Positions 1 through 7,373 of a stretch of DNA of 64,000 nucleotides are shown piece after piece. A program made the position numbers and the translations under genes. The stretch is from the NCBI RefSeq assembly GCF_900103985.1, contig NZ_FNIE01000019.1:1-64000 (forward strand), written 5' to 3'. A model generated the notes under the pieces. That model had not been told where the DNA came from. It saw only the letters and a program-made list of their open reading frames with translations, and ran no database searches. The DNA is from Actinacidiphila guanduensis. Lineage in GTDB: Bacteria > Actinomycetota > Actinomycetes > Streptomycetales > Streptomycetaceae. Numbering within the stretch: the stretch's first letter is position 1; every line of letters begins with the position of its first letter.

Positions 1-797
1 CCGAGAACGGGATGAGCGGCGCCTCGGCGATGCGGGTCTCGGTGACCGCGAACACGGCGAGCAGCGCGACGGCGACGCCGAGGGTGACGAGCGTGCGCGC
101 CGACCCCCACGGGTGCTCGTTCGTGCCGACCACCGCGTAGACCAGGGCGGCGAGCCCGAGCGTGACGGTCACCGCGCCCAGCACGTCGAGCTTCGGCCGT
201 TCGCCCTCCGCGCGCGACTCGGGGAGCGCGACCGCGGCCAGGACGACGACGGCCGCTCCGATGGGAACGTTGACGAACAGCACCCAGCGCCAGTCGAGCA
301 GATCGGTGAGCACGCCTCCGGCGAGGACGCCGACGGCCGCACCACTGGCCGAGGTGGTCGACCAGGCGCCGAGCGCCCGGCGCCGCTCGTGGGGTTCGGT
401 GAAGCGGTTGGTCAGCAGGGACAGCGTGGACGGGGCGAGGACCGCGCCGCCGAGTCCCTGCAGCGCGCGGGCGGTGATGAGCCAGGCCCCGTTCTGCGCC
501 AGGCCGCCGACCAGGCTGAAGAGGGTGAACAGGGTGAGGCCGACAAGGAACACGCGACGCCGCCCCCACAGGTCCGCGGCACGTCCGCCGAGCATCAGGA
601 ACCCGGCGAAGGTCAGGGTGTAGGCGTTGACCACCCACTGCTGGCCGTCGACGGAAAAGTCCGAGGTCGTGCCGCATCCGGGGCAGGGCCACGTTCACGA
701 TGGTCACGTCGAGGATGACCATGAACTGCGCGACGCAGCAGACCAGCACGGTGGTCCACGGCGGACCGGAACGCAGGGTGCGGAGCATGCCGGTCAC
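1..797 (-). pseudogene. DHA2-type MFS multidrug efflux transporter, frameshifted, partial
   Basis: The 3' part of the gene lies beyond the left edge. Translating the minus strand from ATG 788 (or GTG 797) gives a first helix with VCCVAQFMVILDVTIVNVAL, the TM1 signature of DHA2 drug/H+ antiporters, then MRHDLGL. Here the frame breaks: the plus strand has AAAA at 655-658 where three A would keep the frame. Beyond it the next frame continues smoothly (QQWVVNAYTLTFAGFLMLGGRAADLWGRRR, with the loop 2-3 motif, then WRWVLFVNVPIG). A single-base insertion therefore splits an otherwise intact gene; it could be a real pseudogene or a homopolymer sequencing error. The family exports toxic compounds across the membrane by proton antiport. 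The divergent ArsR-type gene at 1060 is the likely regulator. Family assignment is firm; functionality is uncertain. Confidence 0.8.
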
Positions 798-979
798 CGC
801 CCCTTCGGGATGCTGGGGGCGGGGTCCGTGGCGGGGACGGCTGGGGCGGACGAATCCGCGCGTGACGGGCCCGGATGCGACGGGCCCGGGCGTGACGGGA
901 CGGCCGGGAAGAGCCCGCCGGGTCCGGTGCGGGTGGGAGGCACACCGGGGAACAGCATGAGGGAGCGAGGGGACGGCAT
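794..979 (-). CDS. Possible 61-codon upstream ORF coupled to the efflux gene
   Basis: An ATG at 979 is preceded 4 nt away by GGAGG and opens a 61-codon frame rich in Pro, Ser and Gly. Its TGA (796-794) overlaps the GTG (797-795) that could start the efflux gene, a GTGA overlap typical of translational coupling. The ATG also lies 18 nt from the twin operators, mirroring the 17-nt gap to the ArsR start on the other side, which supports 979 as the real start of translation on this transcript. No family is recognised. Alternatively it is the native N-terminus of the transporter, separated from it by a second frameshift. Confidence 0.35.
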   Translation of the reverse strand: MPSPRSLMLFPGVPPTRTGPGGLFPAVPSRPGPSHPGPSRADSSAPAVPATDPAPSIPKGR

Positions 980-996
980 GAGTCCTCCAGGAGGCG

Positions 997-1043
997 ATGT
1001 TCGGGAATCCCGAACATAACAGATGTTCGGGCGTTCCGAACAT
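997..1043. promoter_or_regulatory. Twin palindromic operators between efflux gene and ArsR gene
   Basis: Positions 997-1017 form a perfect palindrome: a 10-base arm ATGTTCGGGA, a central A, and the complementary arm. Positions 1023-1043 repeat it with 8-base arms ATGTTCGG and CCGAACAT around GCGTT. The centres are 26 bp apart, about two and a half helical turns. Lying 17 nt before the regulator start and 18 nt before the opposite-strand ORF, they fit a repressor that controls both directions, as is usual for ArsR-type autoregulation. Confidence 0.8.
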
Positions 1044-1059
1044 CGAGTACCGTGGACCC

Positions 1060-1530
1060 ATGGCCAGCCGCACATCGACCGAACTCGTCTTTCCCGAGCG
1101 CGAGGAGATCCGCCTCCCGGCGGTGCTCGCCGCACTCGGTGACCCGGTGCGGCTCACGATCGTCGCCCACCTCATCGGCCTCGGCCGCAACGGCGAGTCG
1201 GCGTGTGTGAGCTTCGCCCTGTCGATCAGCAAGTCCACCCTCAGCAGGCACTTCAAGGTGCTGCGCGAGGCGGGCGTCATCCGGCAGCGCGACGAGGGCA
1301 ACCGGCGGCTGAACCGGCTGCGCACCGAGGACCTCGAAGCCCGCTTCCCCGGGCTGCTCCGCATGATCGAGGCCCACGCAGAGAAGGAGCTGACCGGATC
1401 GGCGGCGGCGGACCTCGCCGCGCTCGGCTACCGGCCGGACCGGCCGACGGTTTCCCAGTGCGCGTCACAAGCCGCCGAGGAGAGGCGCCCGGCCACCCCG
1501 GATCCCGTCCCCGACGGCACGCCCGCCTGA
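1060..1530 (+). CDS. ArsR-family winged-helix transcriptional regulator
   Basis: A 156-residue protein. Residues 20-85 hold the ArsR winged helix: LAALGDPVRLTIVAHL, then the recognition helix SKSTLSRHFKVLREAGVI (57-74) and the wing with RDEGNRRLNRLR. Cysteines occur only at 49 and 134 and no CxC metal-binding pair is present, so it is not a classic arsenic, cadmium or zinc sensor; such metal-free members usually respond to organic ligands or redox. The start at ATG 1060 is chosen because an in-frame ATG at 997 would make the operators part of the coding sequence. It is divergent from the frameshifted efflux gene and probably represses it and itself through 997-1043. The last 30 residues are a disordered Pro/Ala tail. 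Confidence 0.85.
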   Translation: MASRTSTELVFPEREEIRLPAVLAALGDPVRLTIVAHLIGLGRNGESACVSFALSISKSTLSRHFKVLREAGVIRQRDEGNRRLNRLRTEDLEARFPGLLRMIEAHAEKELTGSAAADLAALGYRPDRPTVSQCASQAAEERRPATPDPVPDGTPA

Positions 1531-1770
1531 CGGACGTCCAGGACCCGGCGCGCCCGCGTCCGCCAGTGCCGCACCCGCCCGGTGTCCGTCCCCGCCCGCC
1601 CGGCGTCCCCCGGCCTCAGGCGCCCAGCGCTCCCGGGCGTCGGCGCCGGTATGCCACCGCAACGGCGCGGTCTTCGAACCATGCCGGGGCGCCGGTCCCG
1701 GCGCCGCCGCCGAGGGGTCGCGTGCCGGGACCGCGGCGATGCCGTACGGGGCCGCGGCCCCGTACCTACG

Positions 1771-2670
1771 TCAGTCCGCGAGGGCGAGGTACGCCTCGTT
1801 GGCAGCGCCGACCTTCCGGCCGTCGAGGTCGGCGGACATCTTCGGCGCGACGAAGTCCGTCGCCCAGGGCGCCGTCTGGAACCGCAGGGGCGGGTCGTCC
1901 TGGGTGAGCAGATCGAGGATCTGGGGCCCGATCTCCTCGACCGGCTGCACCGCCCCGGTGGCGGCGATGATCCGGGACAGCAGCTCCCACGGCTCCGGGT
2001 ACGGATCGCCGTCCACATGCTCGGTGGGCACCAGCCGGTCGAAGCGCCGCGGGGCCATGACGTCGGTGGCCACGGGGCCGGGTTCGACGATGGTCGTCCT
2101 CACCCCGTGGCGGGCGACCGCGGGGGCGAGCGACTCGACGGCGCCCTCCAGCGCGAACTTCGAGGAGGCGTAGGCGTCGTTGAAGGGCGCCCCCACGAGC
2201 CCGTTGGCGCTGGTCGTCACGATCAGGCGGCCGCGGCTGGCCCGCAGGTGCGGGAGCACCGCCTTGATCACGGCCAGGTTGCCGAAGAAGTTGCGCTCGA
2301 AGACGTAGCGGAAGCCGTCCATCGGGATCTGCTCGGCCGTGCCGAGGGCGAAGATACCGCCCGCCTGCGACACCACCGCGTCGATGCGGCCGTACTCCTC
2401 CGCCACCTCGCGGACGAGCGCGCCGACACCCACGTGGTCCGTGATGTCCAGGTGCCGGATGTCGAGAGCGCCCCCCCGGGCGGAGGCGTCCTCCGCCAGC
2501 CGCGCCATGCGCTCGGGATCGCGGCCCGTCGCGACCACCTGGTAGCCGGCTGACGCGGCGTCCAGCGCGATCACCCGGCCCATGCCCGAGGTCGTACCGG
2601 TCACGAGAAGGACCTTCGCACCGTCGCCGCCGTCGTTCCTGTTCTTGCCTTTGCTGCCGTCGCCGTTCAC
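1771..2670 (-). CDS. Short-chain dehydrogenase/reductase (classical SDR)
   Basis: A 299-residue protein with the Rossmann motif TGTTSGMG (24-31), an active-site Ser at 154 and Y167-x3-K171 (YASSK), so the catalytic Ser-Tyr-Lys set is complete. The usual NNAG is replaced by SQAGG (101-105), which is uncommon. The first 17 residues are a hydrophilic Asn/Gly/Lys/Asp stretch before the first beta strand, perhaps an over-extended start, although no better start lies close by. The family uses NAD(P)H to reduce or oxidise carbonyl and alcohol groups in the cytoplasm; the substrate cannot be read from the sequence. It is divergent from the TetR gene at 2766, with the operators 2685-2756 between them, so it is likely the repressor's main target. 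Confidence 0.88.
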   Translation of the reverse strand: MNGDGSKGKNRNDGGDGAKVLLVTGTTSGMGRVIALDAASAGYQVVATGRDPERMARLAEDASARGGALDIRHLDITDHVGVGALVREVAEEYGRIDAVVSQAGGIFALGTAEQIPMDGFRYVFERNFFGNLAVIKAVLPHLRASRGRLIVTTSANGLVGAPFNDAYASSKFALEGAVESLAPAVARHGVRTTIVEPGPVATDVMAPRRFDRLVPTEHVDGDPYPEPWELLSRIIAATGAVQPVEEIGPQILDLLTQDDPPLRFQTAPWATDFVAPKMSADLDGRKVGAANEAYLALAD

Positions 2671-2684
2671 GGTGACACCTCTCT

Positions 2685-2756
2685 CTAACGCACACTCTGT
2701 GCGTTAGAAGCCTAGGTCTTCCGCGTCGGATCCGCAACGCACAGCGTGTGCGTTAG
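2685..2756. promoter_or_regulatory. Two TetR-type operators in the SDR/TetR intergenic region
   Basis: Site 1 (2685-2707) is a perfect inverted repeat with arms CTAACGCACA and TGTGCGTTAG around CTC. Site 2 (2734-2756) has the same right arm, an 8-base match on the left (AACGCACA) and spacer GCG. The half-site TGTGCGTTAG is thus present essentially four times. Site 2 ends 9 nt before the TetR ATG, with no Shine-Dalgarno between, so the tetR transcript may be leaderless and directly blocked by its own product. Site 1 lies 14 nt upstream of the SDR start. Confidence 0.85.
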
Positions 2757-2765
2757 TCTTCCGCC

Positions 2766-3419
2766 ATGACCTCCCCACCCTTCCGGCGTGCCCGCACCGA
2801 GGAGACCAAGCAGCAGCGGACGCGGTCGCTGATCGACGCCGCGCGGGAGATCGCCCTCGCGGAGGGCGTGGCCGCCTTCACACTCACGGCGGTCGCCCAG
2901 CGCGCGGGAGTGCACCACTCCGCGGTGCGCCGCTACTTCGACTCCCCGAAGACGATGCTGCTGCGCCTGGCGGCGGAGGGCTGGCAGGGGTGGGCCGCAG
3001 CGGTCGTCCGGGAACTGGACGGCCGCGACGTCACGACGGCCGAACTGGCCTCCGTGCTGTCGGCGACCCTCGCCGCGGACCCGCTCTTCTGCGACCTGCT
3101 GGCGCACGTCCCGCTCCACCTCGAGCACGACGTTCCGCTGGAGAGCGTGATCGCCTTCAAGAAGACCGGACGCGACGCGGTCGACACCATCGTGGGGGCG
3201 ATCCGCGCGGCCGCGCCGGCTCTCGCCCATGCCGCGACGGACGTCGTCGTCACCGCGAACGCCCTGGCGGCCACGCTGTGGCAGGTGACCCACCCGACGG
3301 ACCTCCTCGCCGAGGCGATCCGGCGCGACGCCTCGCTCTCCGCGGTGAATCCCGGAAGCTTCGAACCGACCCTCCGGCGCCTGCTGGCGGCGGCCTGCGC
3401 CGGCCTGAGCGCGGACTGA
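2766..3419 (+). CDS. TetR/AcrR-family repressor
   Basis: A 217-residue regulator. Residues 20-62 carry the TetR helix-turn-helix: RSLIDAAREIALAEGVAAFT, then VAQRAGVHHSAVRRYFDSP, where RYF replaces the usual LYYHF end of the recognition helix. The C-terminal ligand domain (70-217) is helical and unassigned. It is divergent from the SDR at 1771-2670, and its start lies immediately after the second of two matching operators, so autoregulation plus SDR control is the simplest reading. The inducer is unknown. Confidence 0.88.
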   Translation: MTSPPFRRARTEETKQQRTRSLIDAAREIALAEGVAAFTLTAVAQRAGVHHSAVRRYFDSPKTMLLRLAAEGWQGWAAAVVRELDGRDVTTAELASVLSATLAADPLFCDLLAHVPLHLEHDVPLESVIAFKKTGRDAVDTIVGAIRAAAPALAHAATDVVVTANALAATLWQVTHPTDLLAEAIRRDASLSAVNPGSFEPTLRRLLAAACAGLSAD

Positions 3420-3514
3420 CCCCGCGACCGGACCGACGGCGGCCGTTGGGTCCGCAAGGGCCAGGCACACCCGGACCCCGCGCCGGCCGCCGGGGCGCCG
3501 GAGCCGGGTCGGAC

Positions 3515-3560
3515 CAAGGGGTACGTGGTGCCGCCGCCCAAGGGGTACGTGGTGCCGCCG
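3515..3560. repeat. 24-bp tandem duplication
   Basis: The 22-base unit starting CAAGGGGTACGTGGTGCCGC occurs at 3515-3536 and again at 3539-3560, a 24-bp period. It lies in the non-coding stretch 3420-3770, just upstream of the GntR remnant. No binding protein is recognised. Confidence 0.8.
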
Positions 3561-3625
3561 CTGCTGGCCCGCCACGCGTGGGGCAGGGCGGGGGCCAGCG
3601 GGTGCTGAGCGCGCCACCCGGGAGG

Positions 3626-3775
3626 GTGCGGGGGCGGGGGCTGCGCGACCTGGTCGTCGGGCTGGACGCCGGGGACGCGCAGAAGGCGAGCGCGATCATG
3701 CGGCGGCACGTGAATGAGGTGGCCCGCACATTGGTTCGCGGCTTCGGCGTCAAAGCCCCGGCGAACGGGTCAGTG
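3626..3775 (+). pseudogene. Remnant of a GntR/FadR-type regulator C-terminus (FCD domain)
   Basis: The plus-strand frame reads RDLVVGLDAGDAQKASAIM and then RRHVNEVARTLV. This closely follows the last helices of FCD ligand domains (VAALRAGDAEAARAAMRRHL type). No start codon, DNA-binding domain or upstream FCD helices precede it, and the frame runs on without a stop into the antisense of the next gene. It is best read as the surviving tail of a deleted regulator gene. The rest of 3420-3770 holds only the 24-bp duplication and low-complexity sequence. Confidence 0.5.
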
Positions 3776-4546
3776 CAGACCGGTTCGGCGGGCCTGGCGG
3801 GTTGCCTCCTGGATGCCGCCCGAGAACGGCTCGCCGTGGCCGGGCAGCACCAGGGCGGCGGAGCCGATCCCGTCCAGGCGGTCCAGTGCCGCCAGTGCCG
3901 CGGCGCTCGCGTGGGTGAATCCGCGGCACACCAGGCCGGGTCCGGTCAGACCGGTGAGGCCGTCGTAGGTGACAAGGGCGTCCCCGGTGAACAGCAGGCC
4001 GCGCTCGGCGAAGAAGTACGCGGCGCTGCCGGGGGTGTGCCCGGGCAGGCCGATCGCGAGGGGCTTGCCCGGCACGCCTTCCAGCGGCCCGTCCTCGCGG
4101 AAGCTCTCCGCCCCAGGCGTCGCGGGCGCGGTGAAGGCGCCCTTGCGGGCGAGGTGGAGGGGGACGGCCGCCGCTGCCGGGCGCCGCAGCAGGTAGGGCA
4201 GCATGGAGCGCTCCGGCTTGGCGTGCCGCATGGCACTGCGCGGCCCGTCCCTGAGGATCGCGGCGTCCCCTTCGTGCACCCGGACCGCGGCGCCGGCCTT
4301 CTGCAAGGTCGCGGCCAGACCGGCGTGGTCGGGGTGGGCGTGCGTCAGCAGGACGGCCCGCACGTCCGACAGCGACTTCCCGGCGGCATCCAGCACCTCC
4401 CGCACCTGCCCGAGGTGGCTCGGCAGCCCCGAGTCGACGAGGACCACGCCGTCGGGCTCCTCGACCGCGTAGAAGTTCACGACATGGTCCCCGAGGCGGT
4501 GCACACCGGGGGCGACGAGGGAGGCGGGGCGGGCGGTACGGGACAT
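3770..4546 (-). CDS. Metallo-beta-lactamase-fold hydrolase
   Basis: A 258-residue cytoplasmic protein with the two-metal motif H69-A-H71-P-D73-H74, followed by LPGHTPGS (third His), LLFTGDAL (bridging Asp) and LVLPGHGEP (last His), all in order. The order and spacing are those of glyoxalase II-like and quorum-quenching-lactonase-like hydrolases; true beta-lactamase activity is not implied. ATG 4546 follows an AGAGG ribosome site. It stands alone: the GntR gene upstream is on the same strand but 245 bp away, and downstream there is only the FCD remnant. The substrate is unknown. Confidence 0.88.
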   Translation of the reverse strand: MSRTARPASLVAPGVHRLGDHVVNFYAVEEPDGVVLVDSGLPSHLGQVREVLDAAGKSLSDVRAVLLTHAHPDHAGLAATLQKAGAAVRVHEGDAAILRDGPRSAMRHAKPERSMLPYLLRRPAAAAVPLHLARKGAFTAPATPGAESFREDGPLEGVPGKPLAIGLPGHTPGSAAYFFAERGLLFTGDALVTYDGLTGLTGPGLVCRGFTHASAAALAALDRLDGIGSAALVLPGHGEPFSGGIQEATRQARRTGLH

Positions 4547-4791
4547 GGGGCCTCTTTCAGACGTTCGGGGATTCGGTCGGCTCGGCGCGCGGTGGGGCCG
4601 CGCAGGTCGGTGCCTCCCGCGGCGGAACGATCGCCTTCGCGCGGCGTGGAGGCAGTCCGCCAGCCGAATGGCCCGTCGCGCCCGCCTAGCCCCCTGGGCG
4701 GGCGACCAGGTCGACGCCCCGCCGCTCCACAAGGGCCCACCGTCATCGGCCGTGGCCATGTGGCCCTTGGGTGCGCCGGGCCCCTGGCCGG

Positions 4792-5541
4792 TCAGCCCCG
4801 CTCCTCGGCGGCATCGGCCGCGTGCAGGCTGACGAGTTCGCGGCCGCGTTTCATGTAGGCGCGGATCGCGGTGTCGGCGGCAGCGGCGTCCTCCCGTTCC
4901 AGCGCCTCGACGATCGCGAGGCGCTCGTCCCGCAGCGGGACGGCGATCCGGCTCCACACGTCGGGCGAGCGCTCCGCGCTGCGGCGGGCGGCCGCGATCT
5001 GCACCTCGATCAGGTGGCCGGCGATCGCGATCAGCAGTTGGTTGCCCGAAAGGGCCACCAGTTCGGTGAGGAACGCGTGCAGCGCGGCGGGCAGTTCCTC
5101 GTCGCCCATGTCGGCGGTGAACGCCTCGGCGGCGGCCCGCAGCGCCGACAGCGAGCGCCCCTGACCGTCCTGGAGGTAATTCTCCGCCGCCTTGCGGTAG
5201 ATGGCCTCGGACAGGTCGAACAGGTCGGGCAGCGTGACCCGTTCCAGCTCCACGACCGCGTCGATCGCCGAGGACATCAGCGAGGACGTCTCGGCCGTCA
5301 CGTAGGTGCCGGCGCCGTGCCGCACGGCGACCAGGTTCATCGCGCTGAGCGCCCGGATGGCCTCGCGGACGGTCGGCGCGCTCACCTCGTAGTGCGCCGC
5401 GAGCTCCTTCTCCGAGGGCAGCCGCGTGCCGCGTGCCAGGGCCCCGGAGAGGATCTGGTCGCGAAGGTCCTGGAGCACCTGGTCCGCGGCTCCCGTACGG
5501 ACCCGCTGGTACGCCGTGCCCGAAGTGAACGCCCCCGCCAT
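4792..5541 (-). CDS. GntR-family (FadR subfamily) transcriptional regulator
   Basis: A 249-residue regulator. The N-terminal winged helix spans about 18-82 (LPSEKELAAHYEVSAPTVRE with RHGAGTYV in the wing). The all-helical FCD ligand domain follows, with LHAFLTELVALSGNQLL, the region that in this family contributes a metal/ligand His. ATG 5541 is preceded by GAGAGG; the frame is open further upstream to 5733 but that part lacks conservation. FadR-type members usually sense acidic sugars or carboxylates. It is divergent from the GH29 fucosidase at 5955, with a palindrome at 5887-5900 between them, so it likely governs that gene and perhaps the glycan locus. Just upstream is a direct repeat of GACCAGG around 5577-5599. 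Confidence 0.88.
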   Translation of the reverse strand: MAGAFTSGTAYQRVRTGAADQVLQDLRDQILSGALARGTRLPSEKELAAHYEVSAPTVREAIRALSAMNLVAVRHGAGTYVTAETSSLMSSAIDAVVELERVTLPDLFDLSEAIYRKAAENYLQDGQGRSLSALRAAAEAFTADMGDEELPAALHAFLTELVALSGNQLLIAIAGHLIEVQIAAARRSAERSPDVWSRIAVPLRDERLAIVEALEREDAAAADTAIRAYMKRGRELVSLHAADAAEERG

Positions 5542-5886
5542 GCCGCGCAGCCTCTCGTCGTCCTGCCAGCGAGTGACCAGGTTACCAAGAGACCAGGAGA
5601 GTTTGTGCGGTGCTTCCCCGTCCCGCCGACTGCTGGTGACGCCGGCTGCCGGTGAAACCGACTGCCGGTAAAGCCGCTCGCCGATACCGCTCGCCGGTGC
5701 CGCCCGGAGACGGAGAAGCCGGAACCGGAGCATGGGGTCCAGGCCCGGGAACGCGCCTCCCCAAAGGGCTCAACTCAAAGGACTCAAAGGCCCGGGCGAC
5801 CCTCCATCGCTGCGGCATCGCCCTGCCCACCCCGCAAGGCCGAGGCCCCCGTCTCCCCCAGCTCGGCCGGCCCCGCACGGAAGGAC

Positions 5887-5900
5887 CGATGATATTATCG
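5887..5900. promoter_or_regulatory. AT-rich palindrome in the GntR/GH29 intergenic region
   Basis: Positions 5887-5900 read CGATGATATTATCG, a palindrome with two symmetric mismatches, in an unusually AT-rich patch. TATTAT (5893-5898) could be a -10 box for the fucosidase, whose GTG lies 57 nt downstream. An ATG inside it (5889) is in frame with the fucosidase, but placing the start there would put the operator-like sequence inside the gene. The rest of the 413-bp gap 5542-5954 shows no gene. Confidence 0.5.
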
Positions 5901-5954
5901 CCTATCGATGGCATCACAGACGCCGGCAGGCGCCGACCACGGCAGGAGAGCCCC

Positions 5955-7202
5955 GTGACCAAGGAGTCCGCGCAGTGGTTCCAGGCCGCGCGCTTCGGCC
6001 TGTTCGTGCACTTCGGGCTGTACAGCCTCGCGGGGCGGCACGAGTGGGTGCGCAGCCGGGAGGCCATGTCGCAGGAGGCGTACGACCGTTACCTGGAGCG
6101 CTTCGATCCGGACCTGTTCGACGCGGGGCAGTTGGCGCGGGCCGCGCGCGAGGCCGGGATGCGGTACGCCGTGCTCACCACGAAGCACCATGACGGCTTC
6201 TGCCTGTTCGGCTCCTCGCTGACCGACTACACGTCGGTGCGCGCGGCCGGCCGGGACCTGGTGGCCGAGTTCGCCGAGGCGATGCGGGCGGAGGGGCTGC
6301 GGGTGGGGCTGTACCACTCGCTGCTGGACTGGCACCACCCGGACTTCCCCGTGGACCGCCACCATCCGCTGCGCGGGACGCCGGCGGAGCGGGAGCCCCG
6401 GGACCTGTCGCGCTACCGCACCTATCTGCACGGCCAGGTGGCGGAGTTGCTCACCGGCTACGGCAGGATCGACCTGCTGTTCTTCGACTTCAGCTACCCC
6501 GGGATGGGTCCTGCCGAGTGGGGCGCCGACGAACTGCTCAGGACGGTACGGGAATTGCAGCCGGGCATTCTCGTCAACGACCGGCTCGGCGTGCCCGGCG
6601 ACTATGTGACGCCCGAGCAGTACCAGCCGGACCGGCCGTTGGAGCGCGACGGCGTGCCGGTGATGTGGGAGGCGTGCCACACCCTCAACGGGTCCTGGGG
6701 CTACGACCGGGACAACCGCGACTACAAGGACCCCGCCCTGCTGGTGCGGATGCTGGTGCAGTCGGTCGCCTGCGGCGGCAACATGCTCCTCAACGTCGGC
6801 CCGAACGGCCGGGGCGCACTGGACCCGCAAGCGCGGGACACGCTGCGGCGGATGGGCGAGTGGATGGCGCTGCACGCCCGGTCCGTGCACGGCGCCGGCT
6901 CGAGCACGTACGAGGCACCGCCCAGCTCCTTCTACACGCAGGCCGGCGACCGCCTCTACCTGCATCTGCCGACCTGGCCGCTGACCCACGTCCACCTGCC
7001 GGGGCTCGCCGGGCGGGTGCGCTACGCGCAGTTCCTGCACGACGGGTCCGAGGTGCGCTTCCAGCAACTGGACGGGGCGCAGCACGAGCACGACAACATG
7101 GCTCCCCCCGGCCGCAGCGCGGACACCCTCACGCTGACGGTGCCGGTCGCCCGGCCCGATGTCCTGCTTCCCGTGGTCGAGCTCTTCCTGGACGAAGGCT
7201 GA
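5955..7202 (+). CDS. GH29 alpha-L-fucosidase
   Basis: A 415-residue protein without a signal peptide, so probably cytoplasmic. Hallmarks of the GH29 (beta/alpha)8 barrel are present: RFGLFVHFGLYS (13-24), the TTKHHDGFCLF substrate loop (75-85), a YHSLLDWHHPDF strand, and IDLLFFDFSYPG with D178 as the predicted nucleophile; GGNMLLNVGPNGRG closes the domain. GH29 enzymes release alpha-L-fucose with retention. GTG 5955 follows GGAGAG at good spacing; ATG 5889 is an in-frame alternative. It is divergent from the GntR gene and convergent with the RpiR-hydrolase fusion, at the edge of the transporter/enzyme cluster that starts at 9073. Import of fucosylated oligosaccharides by that transporter, followed by trimming here, is the natural inference. 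Confidence 0.9.
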   Translation: MTKESAQWFQAARFGLFVHFGLYSLAGRHEWVRSREAMSQEAYDRYLERFDPDLFDAGQLARAAREAGMRYAVLTTKHHDGFCLFGSSLTDYTSVRAAGRDLVAEFAEAMRAEGLRVGLYHSLLDWHHPDFPVDRHHPLRGTPAEREPRDLSRYRTYLHGQVAELLTGYGRIDLLFFDFSYPGMGPAEWGADELLRTVRELQPGILVNDRLGVPGDYVTPEQYQPDRPLERDGVPVMWEACHTLNGSWGYDRDNRDYKDPALLVRMLVQSVACGGNMLLNVGPNGRGALDPQARDTLRRMGEWMALHARSVHGAGSSTYEAPPSSFYTQAGDRLYLHLPTWPLTHVHLPGLAGRVRYAQFLHDGSEVRFQQLDGAQHEHDNMAPPGRSADTLTLTVPVARPDVLLPVVELFLDEG

Positions 7203-7210
7203 CCGCCGCG

Positions 7211-7240
7211 CGCCCGGCAGCCGGTGCCGGCCGCCGGGCG
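7211..7240. terminator. Hairpin between convergent GH29 and RpiR-fusion genes
   Basis: CGCCCGGC (7211-7218) pairs with GCCGGGCG (7233-7240), an 8-bp GC stem 8 nt after the fucosidase stop. No U-tract follows, as is common in Streptomyces. It could act in both directions. Confidence 0.5.
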
Positions 7241-7373
7241 TGGGGGCGGGAGGTCTGGAAAACGGGCGCCCACCGATGAGCCGACGCGGCGGCCGGGTCC
7301 AGCTACCGTCCCTTGACGCGTCGTCCACCCGCCCGTTCCGCCCGGGCACTCCTCCTCGCGCGCCGGCGGCCTT

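Noticed and set aside
2990-4858. A 622-codon plus-strand frame covering the metallo-hydrolase region
   Set aside because: Only its short FCD-like part resembles a protein; the rest is antisense to the well-supported metallo-beta-lactamase-fold gene.
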